A stretch of DNA of 64,000 nt, taken from Planctomycetota bacterium. Lineage in GTDB: Bacteria; Planctomycetota; UBA1135; GCA-002686595. Below, piece after piece: positions 34,443 through 44,039 of the stretch. The stretch lies in assembly GCA_016712565.1 (NCBI GenBank), contig JADJQU010000005.1:424706-488705 (forward strand), read 5' to 3'. The notes below the pieces were generated by a model. The model did no database searches. It was not told the origin of the DNA and saw nothing but the letters and a program-made list of their open reading frames with translations. Position 1 is the stretch's first letter. Every line of letters begins with the position of its first letter. The position numbers were made by a program, and so were the translations under genes.

Positions 34443-36359
34443 ATGCTCCCTTTCACGCGCCTGTCTCCCGCCGCCCTCCTGCTTCTGCCCTTGGCCGCCT
34501 GCTTCGGTCTGGCCCCTGAGGCGCCGCACGGCCCCCAGGCACCCCTCGCGCAGGACATCGCGCCTTCCGCGCCAAAGGCCAAGAGGGCCCCGGATCGCGC
34601 CGAGGTCTCCGTGGACCCGGTCGTGCCCGGAGGGTCGCGCAATCGACTGGAGGCGGAGCCCATCGGGCTCGCCTCCCTGCTGGCCGAGCCGCAGAGCGAG
34701 ATCTCGGCCGCGGTGGAGCGCTGGGCCGCCGACGGCGAGCGCCTGCGGCGGCTCTACCCCGTGGGCAGTTCTCCCGCCCTGCGGGCCCGCCTCGGGCGCT
34801 TCCATTCCGAGTGGTTGGCCGAGCTGTCGCGGGTCGATTTTTCATCGTTGTCGAGGCCTGCCCAGGTGGACCTCCTGGCCCTGCGCACCTGGATCGAAAG
34901 GAGCCTCCACGATCTCTCCGTCGCTGCGGCCGGCGACGCCCGCATCCGCGGGCTCGTGAGCTGCGCCGATCCGGTGATCGAACTGGCCGAGGCGCGCGTG
35001 CGCATCGACCCCCTGGACGCAAGGTTGGCCGCCGAGCGGCTCGACGGTCTCACCCTCGCGGTCGAGAGGCGCCAAGCGGAACTGGAGCAGCAACTGGCGG
35101 CCGATGCCGCAGCCCTGCGGGCCTCCGTGGGCCGCTTCGACGCGAGCCGCGCCTCGCGGCGCATCGAGGAACTCGCCAGGGCGCTCTTGGAATGGAGCGA
35201 GTTCTACGCCGGGTACGACCCCCAGTTCGACTGGTGGTGCCGTGGTCCGCGGGAGGCGGCCAGCGCGGCCCTGTCGGACTACGCCCGATTCCTGCGGGAG
35301 CGCGTGGTCTCCCTGGGCGGGACGGCGGCCGGTGCCCCCCGCGCCGGCGAGGAGGACATCGTCGGCGACCCACTGGGCAGGGAGGCCCTGGAGCGGGCCC
35401 TGGCCCTGGAGTGGATTCCCTACTCCCCCGAGGAGTTGATCTCGCTCGCCGAGCGGCAGTTCGCCTGGTGCGAGGGCGAGATGCTCGAGGCCGCCAAGGA
35501 AATGGGCTTTGGGAGCGACTGGAAGCGCGCCCTGGAGGCCGTCAAGGGAACCAGCGTGGCGCCCGGAGCACAGCCGATTCTGGTGCGCGACCTGCTGTTC
35601 GAGTCCCTGGATTTCCTGCGCGAGCGGCAACTGATCACGATCCCGGCCCTGGCCGCCGAGACGTGGCGCATGGAGATGCTCTCGCCCGAGGCCCAGAGGC
35701 AGAACCCGTTCTTCCTGGGGGGCGATTCGATCCTCGTTTCCTACCCGACCGAGGCCATGACCCACGGGGAGAAGCGCATGAGCATGCGCGGCAACAATCC
35801 CCATTTCTCGCGGGCGGTGGTGCACCACGAGCTGATCCCAGGACACAACCTGCAGGGCTTCATGGGCGAACGCCACAACCCGCACCGGCGCACGTTCAGC
35901 ACCCCCTTCTGGACCGAGGGCTGGGCGCTCTACTGGGAACTCTTGCTGTACGAGCGGGGCTTCGCGGCCACCCCCGAGCAGCGCGTGGGCATGCTGTTCT
36001 GGCGCATGCACCGCTGCGCCCGCATCGTCTTCAGCCTGAAATTCCACCTGGGAGAGATGGACGCCGGGGAATGCGTCGACTTCCTGGAGCAGCGGGTGGG
36101 CCACGAGCGCGCCAACGCCGCGGCCGAGGTGCGCCGGTCCTTCGCGGGCGACTACGGTCCCCTGTACCAGGCCGGCTACCTGCTCGGCGGCCTGCAGTTC
36201 CAGGCGCTGCGGAAGGAACTCGCGGGCTCCCTGGGCGAGCGGCAATTCCATGACAGCGTGATCCGCGCGGGGTCCCTGCCGGTGGAACTGGTGCGCGCGC
36301 TGTTCACGGACCAGGGGCTCTCCCTGGAGACGCGCACGAGCTGGCGGTTCGCCGACTAG
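34443..36359 (+). CDS. DUF885 family metallopeptidase lipoprotein
   Basis: 638 residues. N-terminus ends in a lipobox-like LAAC (residues ~17-20). The DUF885 zinc site HExxPGH is at 462-468 (HELIPGH), followed by FWTEGWALYWELLL, whose Glu completes the site. Family members act as carboxy- or dipeptidases, mostly on small peptides. Lipidated, so likely periplasmic. Together with the C25-like protease on the other side of the 210-bp gap and the acylase downstream, the area looks peptide-catabolic. TAGGAC lies 9 nt before the ATG and there is no SD. Confidence 0.9.
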   Translation: MLPFTRLSPAALLLLPLAACFGLAPEAPHGPQAPLAQDIAPSAPKAKRAPDRAEVSVDPVVPGGSRNRLEAEPIGLASLLAEPQSEISAAVERWAADGERLRRLYPVGSSPALRARLGRFHSEWLAELSRVDFSSLSRPAQVDLLALRTWIERSLHDLSVAAAGDARIRGLVSCADPVIELAEARVRIDPLDARLAAERLDGLTLAVERRQAELEQQLAADAAALRASVGRFDASRASRRIEELARALLEWSEFYAGYDPQFDWWCRGPREAASAALSDYARFLRERVVSLGGTAAGAPRAGEEDIVGDPLGREALERALALEWIPYSPEELISLAERQFAWCEGEMLEAAKEMGFGSDWKRALEAVKGTSVAPGAQPILVRDLLFESLDFLRERQLITIPALAAETWRMEMLSPEAQRQNPFFLGGDSILVSYPTEAMTHGEKRMSMRGNNPHFSRAVVHHELIPGHNLQGFMGERHNPHRRTFSTPFWTEGWALYWELLLYERGFAATPEQRVGMLFWRMHRCARIVFSLKFHLGEMDAGECVDFLEQRVGHERANAAAEVRRSFAGDYGPLYQAGYLLGGLQFQALRKELAGSLGERQFHDSVIRAGSLPVELVRALFTDQGLSLETRTSWRFAD

Positions 36360-36425
36360 GGGCGAGCGCGCCCTCCAGGGCTGAGCATGGTCCCGGGGCC
36401 AGGGCCTGCTCCGGGACCCACAGGT

Positions 36426-37343
36426 TCAGGGACGTGCTTCCAGCCAGGGGGGCGAAGCCCGCAGCTTGAGCCAGCGGCCGGTGATCGGGTGCACGAAGGC
36501 CAACGCCGTGGCGTGCAGGAAATACCCGCCCTCCCCCGGTCGCGCGTTGCTGATCGGCAAGCCTCCGGGGCCGAAGAGCGGGTCGCCCACGATCGGCGCG
36601 CCCAGGGCCGCGAGGTGCACGCGGATCTGGTCGGGACGGCCGGTGATCGGCTGCGCCGCCACGAGCATCTCCCCGCTGTGGGGGTCGCTGCGCAGCACGC
36701 GCAGGCGCGTCGTGCAGGGTTTTCCGTCCGGTCGCGCCACGTGGATGGTCAGGTCGCCGTGGCGCAGGCCGCCGATGGGATGGCGCGCGATCATGCCGCC
36801 CCGCAGGAGGGTCCCCTGGGCCCGCGCCAGATAGGTCTTGCGCGGAACGAAACAGCGGAATTGCCGCGCCAACTCGGCCCGGGCCAGGGGACTCACGCCG
36901 AAGACGATCAGGCCCGAAGTGCCCCGTCCCAGGCGGTGGATCGGCGAGGCGTCGGCCCACTCCGGGCGCGCGGCCCGCACCTGGTGGAAGAGCGTGTGCT
37001 CCAGGAACGCGCCGGCGGGCAACACCTGGAGGCCCGCAGGCTTGTTCAGGACCAGCACGTGCAGGTCGGCGTGGACCACGCCGAATTCGAGGGGCACGGA
37101 TTCCTCGATCCAGGGCTCGCGGTGGTACTCCATGCGATCGCCGGCGCACAGACGCGAATCGGGGGAGGCGATCCGTCCGTTGACGCGCACGCGCCCCTCG
37201 GAAATGGCTGCGATCCACACCTCCGGCGGTGAGCGAAAACCGCGGGCCCGGTGGTAGGCCCCGACCTCCAGGCCCGCGTGATCCGGAAGCACCCGGTCGT
37301 GGTAGACGTAGCCCCGATTGGGCGTCCCTACAGGTGCTTCCAC
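36426..37343 (-). CDS. RluA-family RNA pseudouridine synthase
   Basis: 305 residues from GTG at 37343, overlapping the acylase stop by 16 bp; longer upstream frame is antisense-like shadow. N-terminal S4-like segment (ISEGRVRVNGRIASPDSRLCAGDRM), then the RluA catalytic domain. The motif is PIHRLGRGTSGLIVF, whereas canonical RluA enzymes read HRLD with the catalytic Asp; HRLG variants occur in a distinct subset of the family. Later motifs (GRPDQIRVHLAALGAPIVGDPLFG) are standard. It should modify U in rRNA or tRNA, but activity of the variant is uncertain. Confidence 0.82.
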   Translation of the reverse strand: MEAPVGTPNRGYVYHDRVLPDHAGLEVGAYHRARGFRSPPEVWIAAISEGRVRVNGRIASPDSRLCAGDRMEYHREPWIEESVPLEFGVVHADLHVLVLNKPAGLQVLPAGAFLEHTLFHQVRAARPEWADASPIHRLGRGTSGLIVFGVSPLARAELARQFRCFVPRKTYLARAQGTLLRGGMIARHPIGGLRHGDLTIHVARPDGKPCTTRLRVLRSDPHSGEMLVAAQPITGRPDQIRVHLAALGAPIVGDPLFGPGGLPISNARPGEGGYFLHATALAFVHPITGRWLKLRASPPWLEARP

Positions 37344-39820
37344 GTCACCGGGCCCTGGTTCAGCAGTTCGCGGCGCGAGAGGCTCGCGGCCTTGAACTGC
37401 TCGGTGACCCACAGGTTGGCCTGGTCGATGTCGTGGGCCGAGGAGGGCTCGGCGGAGCCGGGCGGAGCCACGCTGAGCCGGAGATTGTCGCCGCCGAACT
37501 CCACGAACTGCGTGTAGCTCTGGCGCAGGGGTGAAAGCAGCGTGTGCAGGTCCACGGCGCGGAAGGGGCCCATGGGAACCGTGAGTCCGGGGAATAGCGA
37601 GGGGAAACCCTCCAGGCTGGTCCAACGCGGCAGGAGCACCGTGAGCACGTTGTTGCGGTACCAGCTCTGCCACACGGACGTCGGCCCCACGGCCTGGGCC
37701 GTGCGCACGGCGTCGGCCAACACGACATCGACGAAGGCCACCTCGGCGGGAGTGAGCGGCACCGGCGGCAGGGCGCGGATCTTCGCCAGGCACTGTTTGA
37801 GGAAGAGGTTGAGACCGTTCTCGCCGCCTCCATAGCGCTGCGCGAGCTCGCTGCCGGTGGTGGACTCGCGGAACGAGAGGTCCATGGAGGAAGCGATCAG
37901 CACGCCGCGCACCTGGCTGTCCATGCGGCTGCCCGCGCTGAGCCAGGGGCCCAGCTCATTCAGGGCACGGCGGGCGTCGAGGCTCAGGGCCACATTGTGC
38001 GTTCGCAGCCAGAGGCCGATCTCGGTCAGGTCCCGGGGCCCCACGCCGACGATGTCGAAATGCAACTCGAAGACGTCCTTCGGATCGAAGGTCGCGCGAG
38101 GGTCGCTCAAGAGTTCCCGCAGCCGCCGCGATCGGAAGGTGCCGCCCGAGCCTCCCGATCCATAGCGAATCGGAATCGGATACCAGGAGCCCACCGGCCG
38201 ATGATTGGCCGAGAACAGCGTGCCGCGGGCCGGGTCGAGCACGTGGGGGGCCAGGGCATGGGGCAGGATGTCGATCCAGTCCGATTCGACGGTGGCGCCG
38301 CTTTGGGCGATCACGCCGCCCAGCTGCAGCTTGGGGTTGCGCACCGGCAGGGCCCCGGCGATCGAGTACCCGATGCGGCCGTGGGCGTCGGCGAAGACCA
38401 GGTTGACGCTGGGAAACGTCCAACCTTCCAGCGCGCCGTGGAACGTGTCCAGGTCGCGGGAGCGAAAGAGCCGCAGGAATCCGGCGAAGGGGTCCCGAGC
38501 GGGGTCGTCGAGGGGCACGCGGCGAATCGCGTACTCCTCACCGGCGTGCACGTCCTGGACGGCGCCGGTGACCACCGGTCCAAACCAGGTGGAGCGGTAC
38601 TGGACCACCTCGTCGGGCTCGCCCTGCACGTGGATCGTCTCCAGGCTCGCCTCCTGGAAGGGCATCCACTGGCCGTCGAGTTGGTATTGGCCGGCGTGGC
38701 CCACGGGATCGGTGATCAAAAGCAGCAGGTCCGACTGGTCCACGCCCAGGGCCGTGGGGCTCCAAGCCATGTCGGGCGTCATGCCGCTCAGGACGTTGGG
38801 AGATCCCGCCACGCCGACACCGCGCACGCAGAAGTTCTCCCCCTGCACCATCCACTCGTAGAGCTGGCTGGGGAGCGTCACGCCAATGCGCGGGTCGCCC
38901 ACCAGGACCGCCCGGCCGGTGGTCGTGCGCGCGCCGGACACTGCCCAGGCCTGACTGAAGTGGGGGCTCGCTTGGTAGGGCAGGCATTGGGACTGCACGC
39001 TGAGCTGGTGGGCGGCCGCATAGGCGCGCAGCAGGTCCCGATGGGCCTCGGGCACGTCGGACTCGTCGATCACCGCCGCGCTGTCGTCGCAGACCAGGTA
39101 TCCCTGGAGTTGGTCCAGCCGCTCCTGGAGGGAGAGTCCCGGGGTGGCGAGCAGCGCCTGCCACTCGTGCAGCAGTCGGCCCTCGTCGAGGCCGCTGGAA
39201 GCGAAGAAATCGCCGAAGCGAATCCAGGCCAGCACGCAGTCCTCAGGCGTCCAAGGCTCCACGGGCACGTTGAACTGGGTGAACAGCGGATCGTAATTGC
39301 CCAGGTGGTCCTGCAGGAAGGCGTTGACCCCCTCCGCGTAGGCGGTCAGGAGCTTGCGCGCGGGGCCGTCCATGGCGGCGACGACGCGCGAGGCGTGCCT
39401 CGACCAGCCGAACAGCCGCGCCTTGCGATCCGAAATCACGTGGGTCTTCTTGGGCGCCCCGCCCGGACCGGCGACGGTCCCCGGCCCGAGAAACTCGGAC
39501 AGGCGACCGCGAGCCACGAGGCGCATCCAGCTCATCTGGAACAGGCGGTCCTGGGCCGTGGCGTAGCCCAGCCCGAACAGAGCCCCCTCGTCGGTCTTGG
39601 CGAACACGTGAGGCACGCCGTGGGCGTCGCGGCCGATGCTGACGCCCAGGGGACCCGAGTAGGCCGGGGCACCCTGCGGGACCGCCGCGCCGAGCGGAGC
39701 GGCGAGCAGCGCCGCCCACGCCAGTGCACGGAAGGCTGCGGAACGCAGCGACGGGAGCCCCCGGGCTCGCCCAGGGGGCGAACACGCGTCAGGCACATGC
39801 AAGAGGGTGGCGCGAATCAT
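37328..39820 (-). CDS. Penicillin acylase family (S45 Ntn-hydrolase)
   Basis: 830 residues from ATG at 39820. Signal-like N-terminus (FRALAWAALLAAPLGAA). α-subunit features: DAHGVPHVFAKTDEGALFGLGYATAQDRLFQM and the GRLSEFLG loop. The β-subunit nucleophile site reads HFSQAWAVSGARTTTGRAVL: Ser aligns with the autocatalytic Ser, but the preceding residue is Phe where Gly is usual. Expected to be periplasmic and self-cleaving; family substrates are aromatic or acyl amides, including acyl-homoserine lactones in some members. Substrate here unknown. Overlaps the downstream RluA gene, so they share a transcript. Confidence 0.9.
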   Translation of the reverse strand: MIRATLLHVPDACSPPGRARGLPSLRSAAFRALAWAALLAAPLGAAVPQGAPAYSGPLGVSIGRDAHGVPHVFAKTDEGALFGLGYATAQDRLFQMSWMRLVARGRLSEFLGPGTVAGPGGAPKKTHVISDRKARLFGWSRHASRVVAAMDGPARKLLTAYAEGVNAFLQDHLGNYDPLFTQFNVPVEPWTPEDCVLAWIRFGDFFASSGLDEGRLLHEWQALLATPGLSLQERLDQLQGYLVCDDSAAVIDESDVPEAHRDLLRAYAAAHQLSVQSQCLPYQASPHFSQAWAVSGARTTTGRAVLVGDPRIGVTLPSQLYEWMVQGENFCVRGVGVAGSPNVLSGMTPDMAWSPTALGVDQSDLLLLITDPVGHAGQYQLDGQWMPFQEASLETIHVQGEPDEVVQYRSTWFGPVVTGAVQDVHAGEEYAIRRVPLDDPARDPFAGFLRLFRSRDLDTFHGALEGWTFPSVNLVFADAHGRIGYSIAGALPVRNPKLQLGGVIAQSGATVESDWIDILPHALAPHVLDPARGTLFSANHRPVGSWYPIPIRYGSGGSGGTFRSRRLRELLSDPRATFDPKDVFELHFDIVGVGPRDLTEIGLWLRTHNVALSLDARRALNELGPWLSAGSRMDSQVRGVLIASSMDLSFRESTTGSELAQRYGGGENGLNLFLKQCLAKIRALPPVPLTPAEVAFVDVVLADAVRTAQAVGPTSVWQSWYRNNVLTVLLPRWTSLEGFPSLFPGLTVPMGPFRAVDLHTLLSPLRQSYTQFVEFGGDNLRLSVAPPGSAEPSSAHDIDQANLWVTEQFKAASLSRRELLNQGPVTWKHL

Positions 39821-40201
39821 GCTGAGGTTCAGGACTCCTGCCGTGGCGCGCCGCGGGACCTGCGCCGTCCCTGGCGGGCCCGATCCAGAACGCGGAGCGC
39901 GCCGCAATTGTCACCCTGTTCTGGGCGGGGCGCAACGGTGGAGCAGGCGCCCGGGCCCACCCACAGGGGCGCCACCCCGAGAAGGGACGGCGCACCATGG
40001 CGGGAACGTCATGAACCGCCGCCGCCCAGGCACTGCTGGCGGACAGGCTGACGCAGGCCGCGCGCATCTGCGTCCCGGAGAGCCTCGGCCCTCGGGCCGT
40101 CGCAAGCGCGGGGCCGCCTCAGCGCGCGGTGGAGGTGCGCGGCTCACCCCAGGAACGGCCCAGGGTGGGCCCGCGGCGGCGCGAGGGGTGCCTCGCGCCG
40201 A
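39821..40201. other. Intergenic region with hairpin
   Basis: 381 bp between two minus-strand genes. No convincing ORF. Just after the porin-like stop is a 10-bp stem (CGGCGCGAGG at 40177-40186 with 40191-40200, loop GGTG), a probable terminator for the cytochrome-porin transcript. A second small palindrome, CGGCCCTCGGGCCG, lies near 40087-40100. AGGAG occurs ~15 nt before the acylase ATG. Confidence 0.5.
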
Positions 40202-41794
40202 TCACCACTTCTTGCGCACTTCGAAGCGAATGCCCGAGATGTCCGCACCGTCCTCGACGTAGGCGGTCATGACGTCGGCCCGCAGAATCCACGAGGTGGC
40301 GATGGCGATCTGGTAGCGCACCCCCAGGCCCACCTGGTCGCCCAGGTCGCCCCCGGTCTGCTTGTTGGAGTGCAGGGCCGCCAGTTCCAGCACGATCTGG
40401 GAACGATGCTTGGCCGAGAACAGGTTGGGCAGGTACTCGAGGCCGATGGCGCCGCCGACCTTGTCGTGGCCCGTGTCGTCCAGGCGGGGGAACAGCGTCA
40501 GGGCGTCGGCCTCGAAGTTGATGCCGGTGTTCTTCAGCACGCCGCCGGCGCCCGCGTCGCGGGCCAGGGACTGGGGCTCGCCCACGCCGGCGAACAGGTT
40601 GACGTAGGGCAGCAGCGTGTAGGGCTGGCGCGTGCGGAAGGAGTTCTCCGAAAGCAGCAGGATCCCGTTCGTGCTGTCCACGCCGAAGTTGACGATCACG
40701 CGCGTCGAGTTGCTGACGAAGTCGAAGTAGCGCTTCGTCCAGGCCGCGGACAGGTTGTGGGTGTCCGCGTCAGGGCCGCCGCCCGTGTTCACGGCATAGC
40801 CCCAGCCCGCCTCGGCATAGCCCGAGCGCGTCTCGATGAACGCCGCGGCGCCCACCATCTTCGTGCCGCCCTCGAGATTGACGCCCTCGTTCTTGATCGA
40901 GCCGTTGCTGACGTCGTCGACGCCGGCGAAGACCGTCAAGTCCATGTTGGAGATGTCGAACCTCGGGCTGTTGAGCGCCGGCATCGTCGCCGCGGCGCCC
41001 ACGAAGGCGTCCTCCAGCCAGACCCCGTTCTGGAACAGCAGGGGGATCTTGCCGAAGGTGAAGGGCAGGTCCAGGGAGTTCCTCCGGCCCGTGAGCCCCT
41101 GCAGGATGGGGCCCATGTCGCCCTCGAAGAAGATGGCGTCGAGGTCCACGTCGAGGTTGAAGTCGTTGTCGCGGCCGTCGTCGCCGCCTGCTTCGCCGGT
41201 GAAGTCCCAGCTGGTCAAGTTCTTGCCGTCCTCGAAGGGCCGCACCAGGGCGTGGATGCGCTCGGTGGCCGTCATCTGGAAGTCGATGTCCAGGTTCAGG
41301 CGCGTGGCGAGCCGCGCGACTTCGGCATTGCCGAGGTCCGACACGCCCGCGGCCGTGCGCCAGTCGCCGTAGAACATCAGGTGCCACATGGTCGGGTTCA
41401 TGTCCCCGAGCAGGTTGCGCTCGCGCTGCAGCGGCCCCTCGCGGAACAGCTCACGGCCCAGTTCCAGCATCGGCCGCTGGGTGTCCACCGGCAATTTCTG
41501 GTAGGTGGCCAGCTGGTCTTCGAGGCTGAAGGTCTGCGGGATCACGAGGCCGATGCGGAATTGCTTGCGGAATTCCTCGTTGGACCCGTGGTCGATGAAC
41601 TTGGCCGAAGGGTCGATCCGCGGCGGATCGATCGGCTTGACGGTGGGCTGGGGGAAGGACTGGCCCTCTTGGGCGGCGGCGGCCCCCTGGGCGCCGGTCA
41701 CGGCCAGCACGGAGAGCGGAATCAGGACGCCACGGAGGCCCTCGATCAAACGCAGGTCACGGATCATGGAGGTGGTTTTCATGGCGACGGTCAT
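40202..41794 (-). CDS. Putative outer-membrane β-barrel protein
   Basis: 530 residues. Signal peptide (GVLIPLSVLAVTGAQGAAAA). After a ~120-residue N-terminal region the sequence alternates hydrophobic and polar residues in short Gly/Asn/Asp-bounded strands (TRVIVNFGVDSTNGILLLSE, SQIVLELAALHSNKQTG, VGLGVRYQIAIATSWILRAD) and ends in Trp, as many β-barrels end in an aromatic. The start is uncertain: ATG 41794 overlaps the cytochrome stop (ATGA) while ATG 41782 is also in frame. Coupled to the pentaheme cytochrome gene, it may form a porin-cytochrome conduit or simply a paired transporter. Fold inferred from pattern, not family match. Confidence 0.65.
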   Translation of the reverse strand: MTVAMKTTSMIRDLRLIEGLRGVLIPLSVLAVTGAQGAAAAQEGQSFPQPTVKPIDPPRIDPSAKFIDHGSNEEFRKQFRIGLVIPQTFSLEDQLATYQKLPVDTQRPMLELGRELFREGPLQRERNLLGDMNPTMWHLMFYGDWRTAAGVSDLGNAEVARLATRLNLDIDFQMTATERIHALVRPFEDGKNLTSWDFTGEAGGDDGRDNDFNLDVDLDAIFFEGDMGPILQGLTGRRNSLDLPFTFGKIPLLFQNGVWLEDAFVGAAATMPALNSPRFDISNMDLTVFAGVDDVSNGSIKNEGVNLEGGTKMVGAAAFIETRSGYAEAGWGYAVNTGGGPDADTHNLSAAWTKRYFDFVSNSTRVIVNFGVDSTNGILLLSENSFRTRQPYTLLPYVNLFAGVGEPQSLARDAGAGGVLKNTGINFEADALTLFPRLDDTGHDKVGGAIGLEYLPNLFSAKHRSQIVLELAALHSNKQTGGDLGDQVGLGVRYQIAIATSWILRADVMTAYVEDGADISGIRFEVRKKW

Positions 41795-43665
41795 TCGATC
41801 GTGAACTCGACGGTGTACGGATGGATGTCGATCATCTGATCGTTCATCTCTCGCAGCATCTCCTTGGTGGCCCCGACGAGCTCCATGAAGTACATGGGTT
41901 CCGCACGGCTGCAGAGGCGCGACGCCAGGCGGTAGTTGCCCGGAGCACTGACGAACTCCGCGGGGACCACGTAGCTTGCCGTGCGCTTGGAGAGCGGCGG
42001 AATGCTGCGCTGCTCCATGCGGATGAACGGCGGGTGGTTGAGCACCGTGGTCGGGACCCCCGCGGGGCGGATGTAGGGCAGCTGATCCCCGTCGAAGGGC
42101 ACCGGCAGGTACATCTCGCGATCCGTGCCCTTGAGGTTGGTGGTCAGGAACTTGGTCTGCAGGTTGAAGAGCTGGTGGTCCGGCTCGATCAGGCCCTCCA
42201 GCACGTCCTTGGAGTGGATGTCGGCCATGTCCCCGTGGCTGTCGGTGAACCCTGACTCCCAGAGGTTCTTCCACTCACCTGAGGCGTCCTGCTTGGAGCA
42301 GTGCCACGTTGAGCCAGATTTCCGGTTGGGCCCCCAGGGACCCGGAGGGGAAGTTGTGGCCGTCGGAGATGTTCTTGACGTCGTAGTGGAAGGAGAGCGG
42401 ACGGCCCGCGCGGCGCTCGGAGGTGAAGAAGGGGCCGTCGAGGTGCGAGCCCGACTCCATCAGGTGCTTGCGCTTCAGGGACCGCAGGCGCAGGCGCTCC
42501 AGGTTGGTCTCCAGGATCGCCCGGGCCCGGTCGCGCTTCTTGCGATCGCTCCAGTCGAAGGCCAGGGCCTCCTGCTCGGCGCTGCCCTGACCCGGGGGCG
42601 GGTCGGAGACGAAGCGCGGCTTGGCTTCACCGGAGTCGACACGGTCCTCGAAGTCGGGCTTCATCCATTCGCGCCAGTCGAAGGCCAACCACTCGACCAC
42701 CGAGAAGGAGATGGCCTCACCCGGCCGGGCGTGGGGGAAGATGCCCGGGTGGGCGATCGAGTACCCCGGGCCGGGGAAGGAGTGGTCCGTGTGCTTGGCC
42801 TCGGGGTTGTATTCCGACCCCAACACCGTGGCGGAGGGCGCCTTCAGCCAATTGTCCCCGTCCACCTTGTCGCCGATGACCTTGCCCATGTGGCAGTCCT
42901 GGCAGGTCTTGCCGGCGGCGTGGGCGGGCGAAGCTTTGTATTGGTCCCAGACCACCTCCAGCTTGATGCCGGGGTAGACCGCCACCTGGTGGCAGGACAT
43001 GCAGAACTCGGAGGTGCTGAGCTGGTCGTTGGCCTGGGGCTGACTGTGGATCTCGGTCTTGAGGCCCTTCTCGTCGACGATCTGCTGGTAGCTCTTCGAG
43101 TTGCCCGGGCCGAACACGGGACCGGTGATGTCGGCCGCCAGAAGGCCGCGGGCCCCGTTGACCTTCATGTAATTCGTGTTGACCCGGTGGCAGGTCACGC
43201 ACGTGACGCCCTCGCGGGAGACCGGCGTGCGCTCGTAGATCTGGATGTCCCGGGGCTCGCCCATCTCCGTGCCCACCGAGGCGTGGCAACGGACGCAGAA
43301 GGCGCCCACCGTGCCCGAGGCGAGGCGGTTCAGGGCCTGCTCGAACTTGTGGAACATGGGGGAAATCGAGGCGTAGGCGTGCTGGGACGTGCTCCACTCC
43401 TCGTAGATCGCCCGGTGGCAGGAACCGCAGGTGCGCGCACTGGGGAACATGGACTCGGCGCGCTCGGCGTCGGTGGTCGCCTGTTCCCGGAGCAGGGCGA
43501 GCTCACGCATCAGCGGCAGGTGGGGGTCCTCGGACGCCGGAGCCGCGGGGCTTTCCGTGGGGACGGAACCCGTCGCGTCCGAGGGCGTGGGCGGAGGGCC
43601 TGGGCCAGGGCGGCGGAGAGCAGCGGCAGCAGGGCCAAGGGAGCAAGCCAGAAGGACAACTTCAT
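41791..43665 (-). CDS. Pentaheme cytochrome c554-like protein (two apparent frameshifts)
   Basis: ATG at 43665 with GGAGA upstream gives signal peptide MKLSFWLAPLALLPLLSAAL. One base shift near 43600 then joins the main frame (TPSDATGSVPTESPAAPASE…). Five CxxCH motifs: CGSCH, CVRCH, CVTCH, CMSCH, CQDCH. The typical late segment HNFPSGSLGAQPEIWLNVAL is followed by a second shift near 42288, after which the frame continues DASGEWKNLWESGF, NLQTKFLTTNLKGTDREMYL and IDIHPYTVEFTIE to TGA at 41793. The reconstructed protein is about 620 residues, periplasmic, electron-transferring. Translationally coupled to the β-barrel gene. The homology-like continuity on both sides of each shift makes sequence error likely. 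Confidence 0.75.
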
Positions 43666-44039
43666 CGAGCGGGGTCTCCAGACGACGTTGGATTCGCGGG
43701 GGATTCGCGGGGACGCGGGGGATTCGCGGGGTACGCGGGTTGCGAGGCACGGCCTCCGGCGAGGCGGCCGATGGGGGGACGGGGCGCCGCCTCCACTGGG
43801 GGTACTCCAGCGTGGGGCTGTGGGGGAAGCGAGTGGGGGGAGAGCCAGGGCGCAGCGCGTGCGCGGGCCTTGGAGCCCGATCCGTGGCGTGCGGATCCTA
43901 GCGCCCGGGACCGCATTCGTGCCAGAGCGTGAACGCCCCGGGCCGAATTCTCGGCGGATTCCGTACGGGCATCGAGCCGGTCCTGAACCTTAGAATCCCC
44001 GTCCTTCCCTATCCTCTCCCCCCCGGAGGACCCCCTGAG
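43666..44039. other. Divergent intergenic region with short direct repeats
   Basis: 374 bp between the cytochrome (minus) and the FHA-reductase operon (plus). GATTCGCGGGG occurs at 43691, 43702 and 43721 with related GACGCGGGG and TACGCGGG between them, an imperfect ~11-bp array close to the cytochrome start. Near the right end, CCCTATCCTCTCCCCCCGGAGGACC contains a TATCCT hexamer and the SD GGAGGA that serves the ATG at 44040. Control of both operons probably lies here. Confidence 0.45.
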
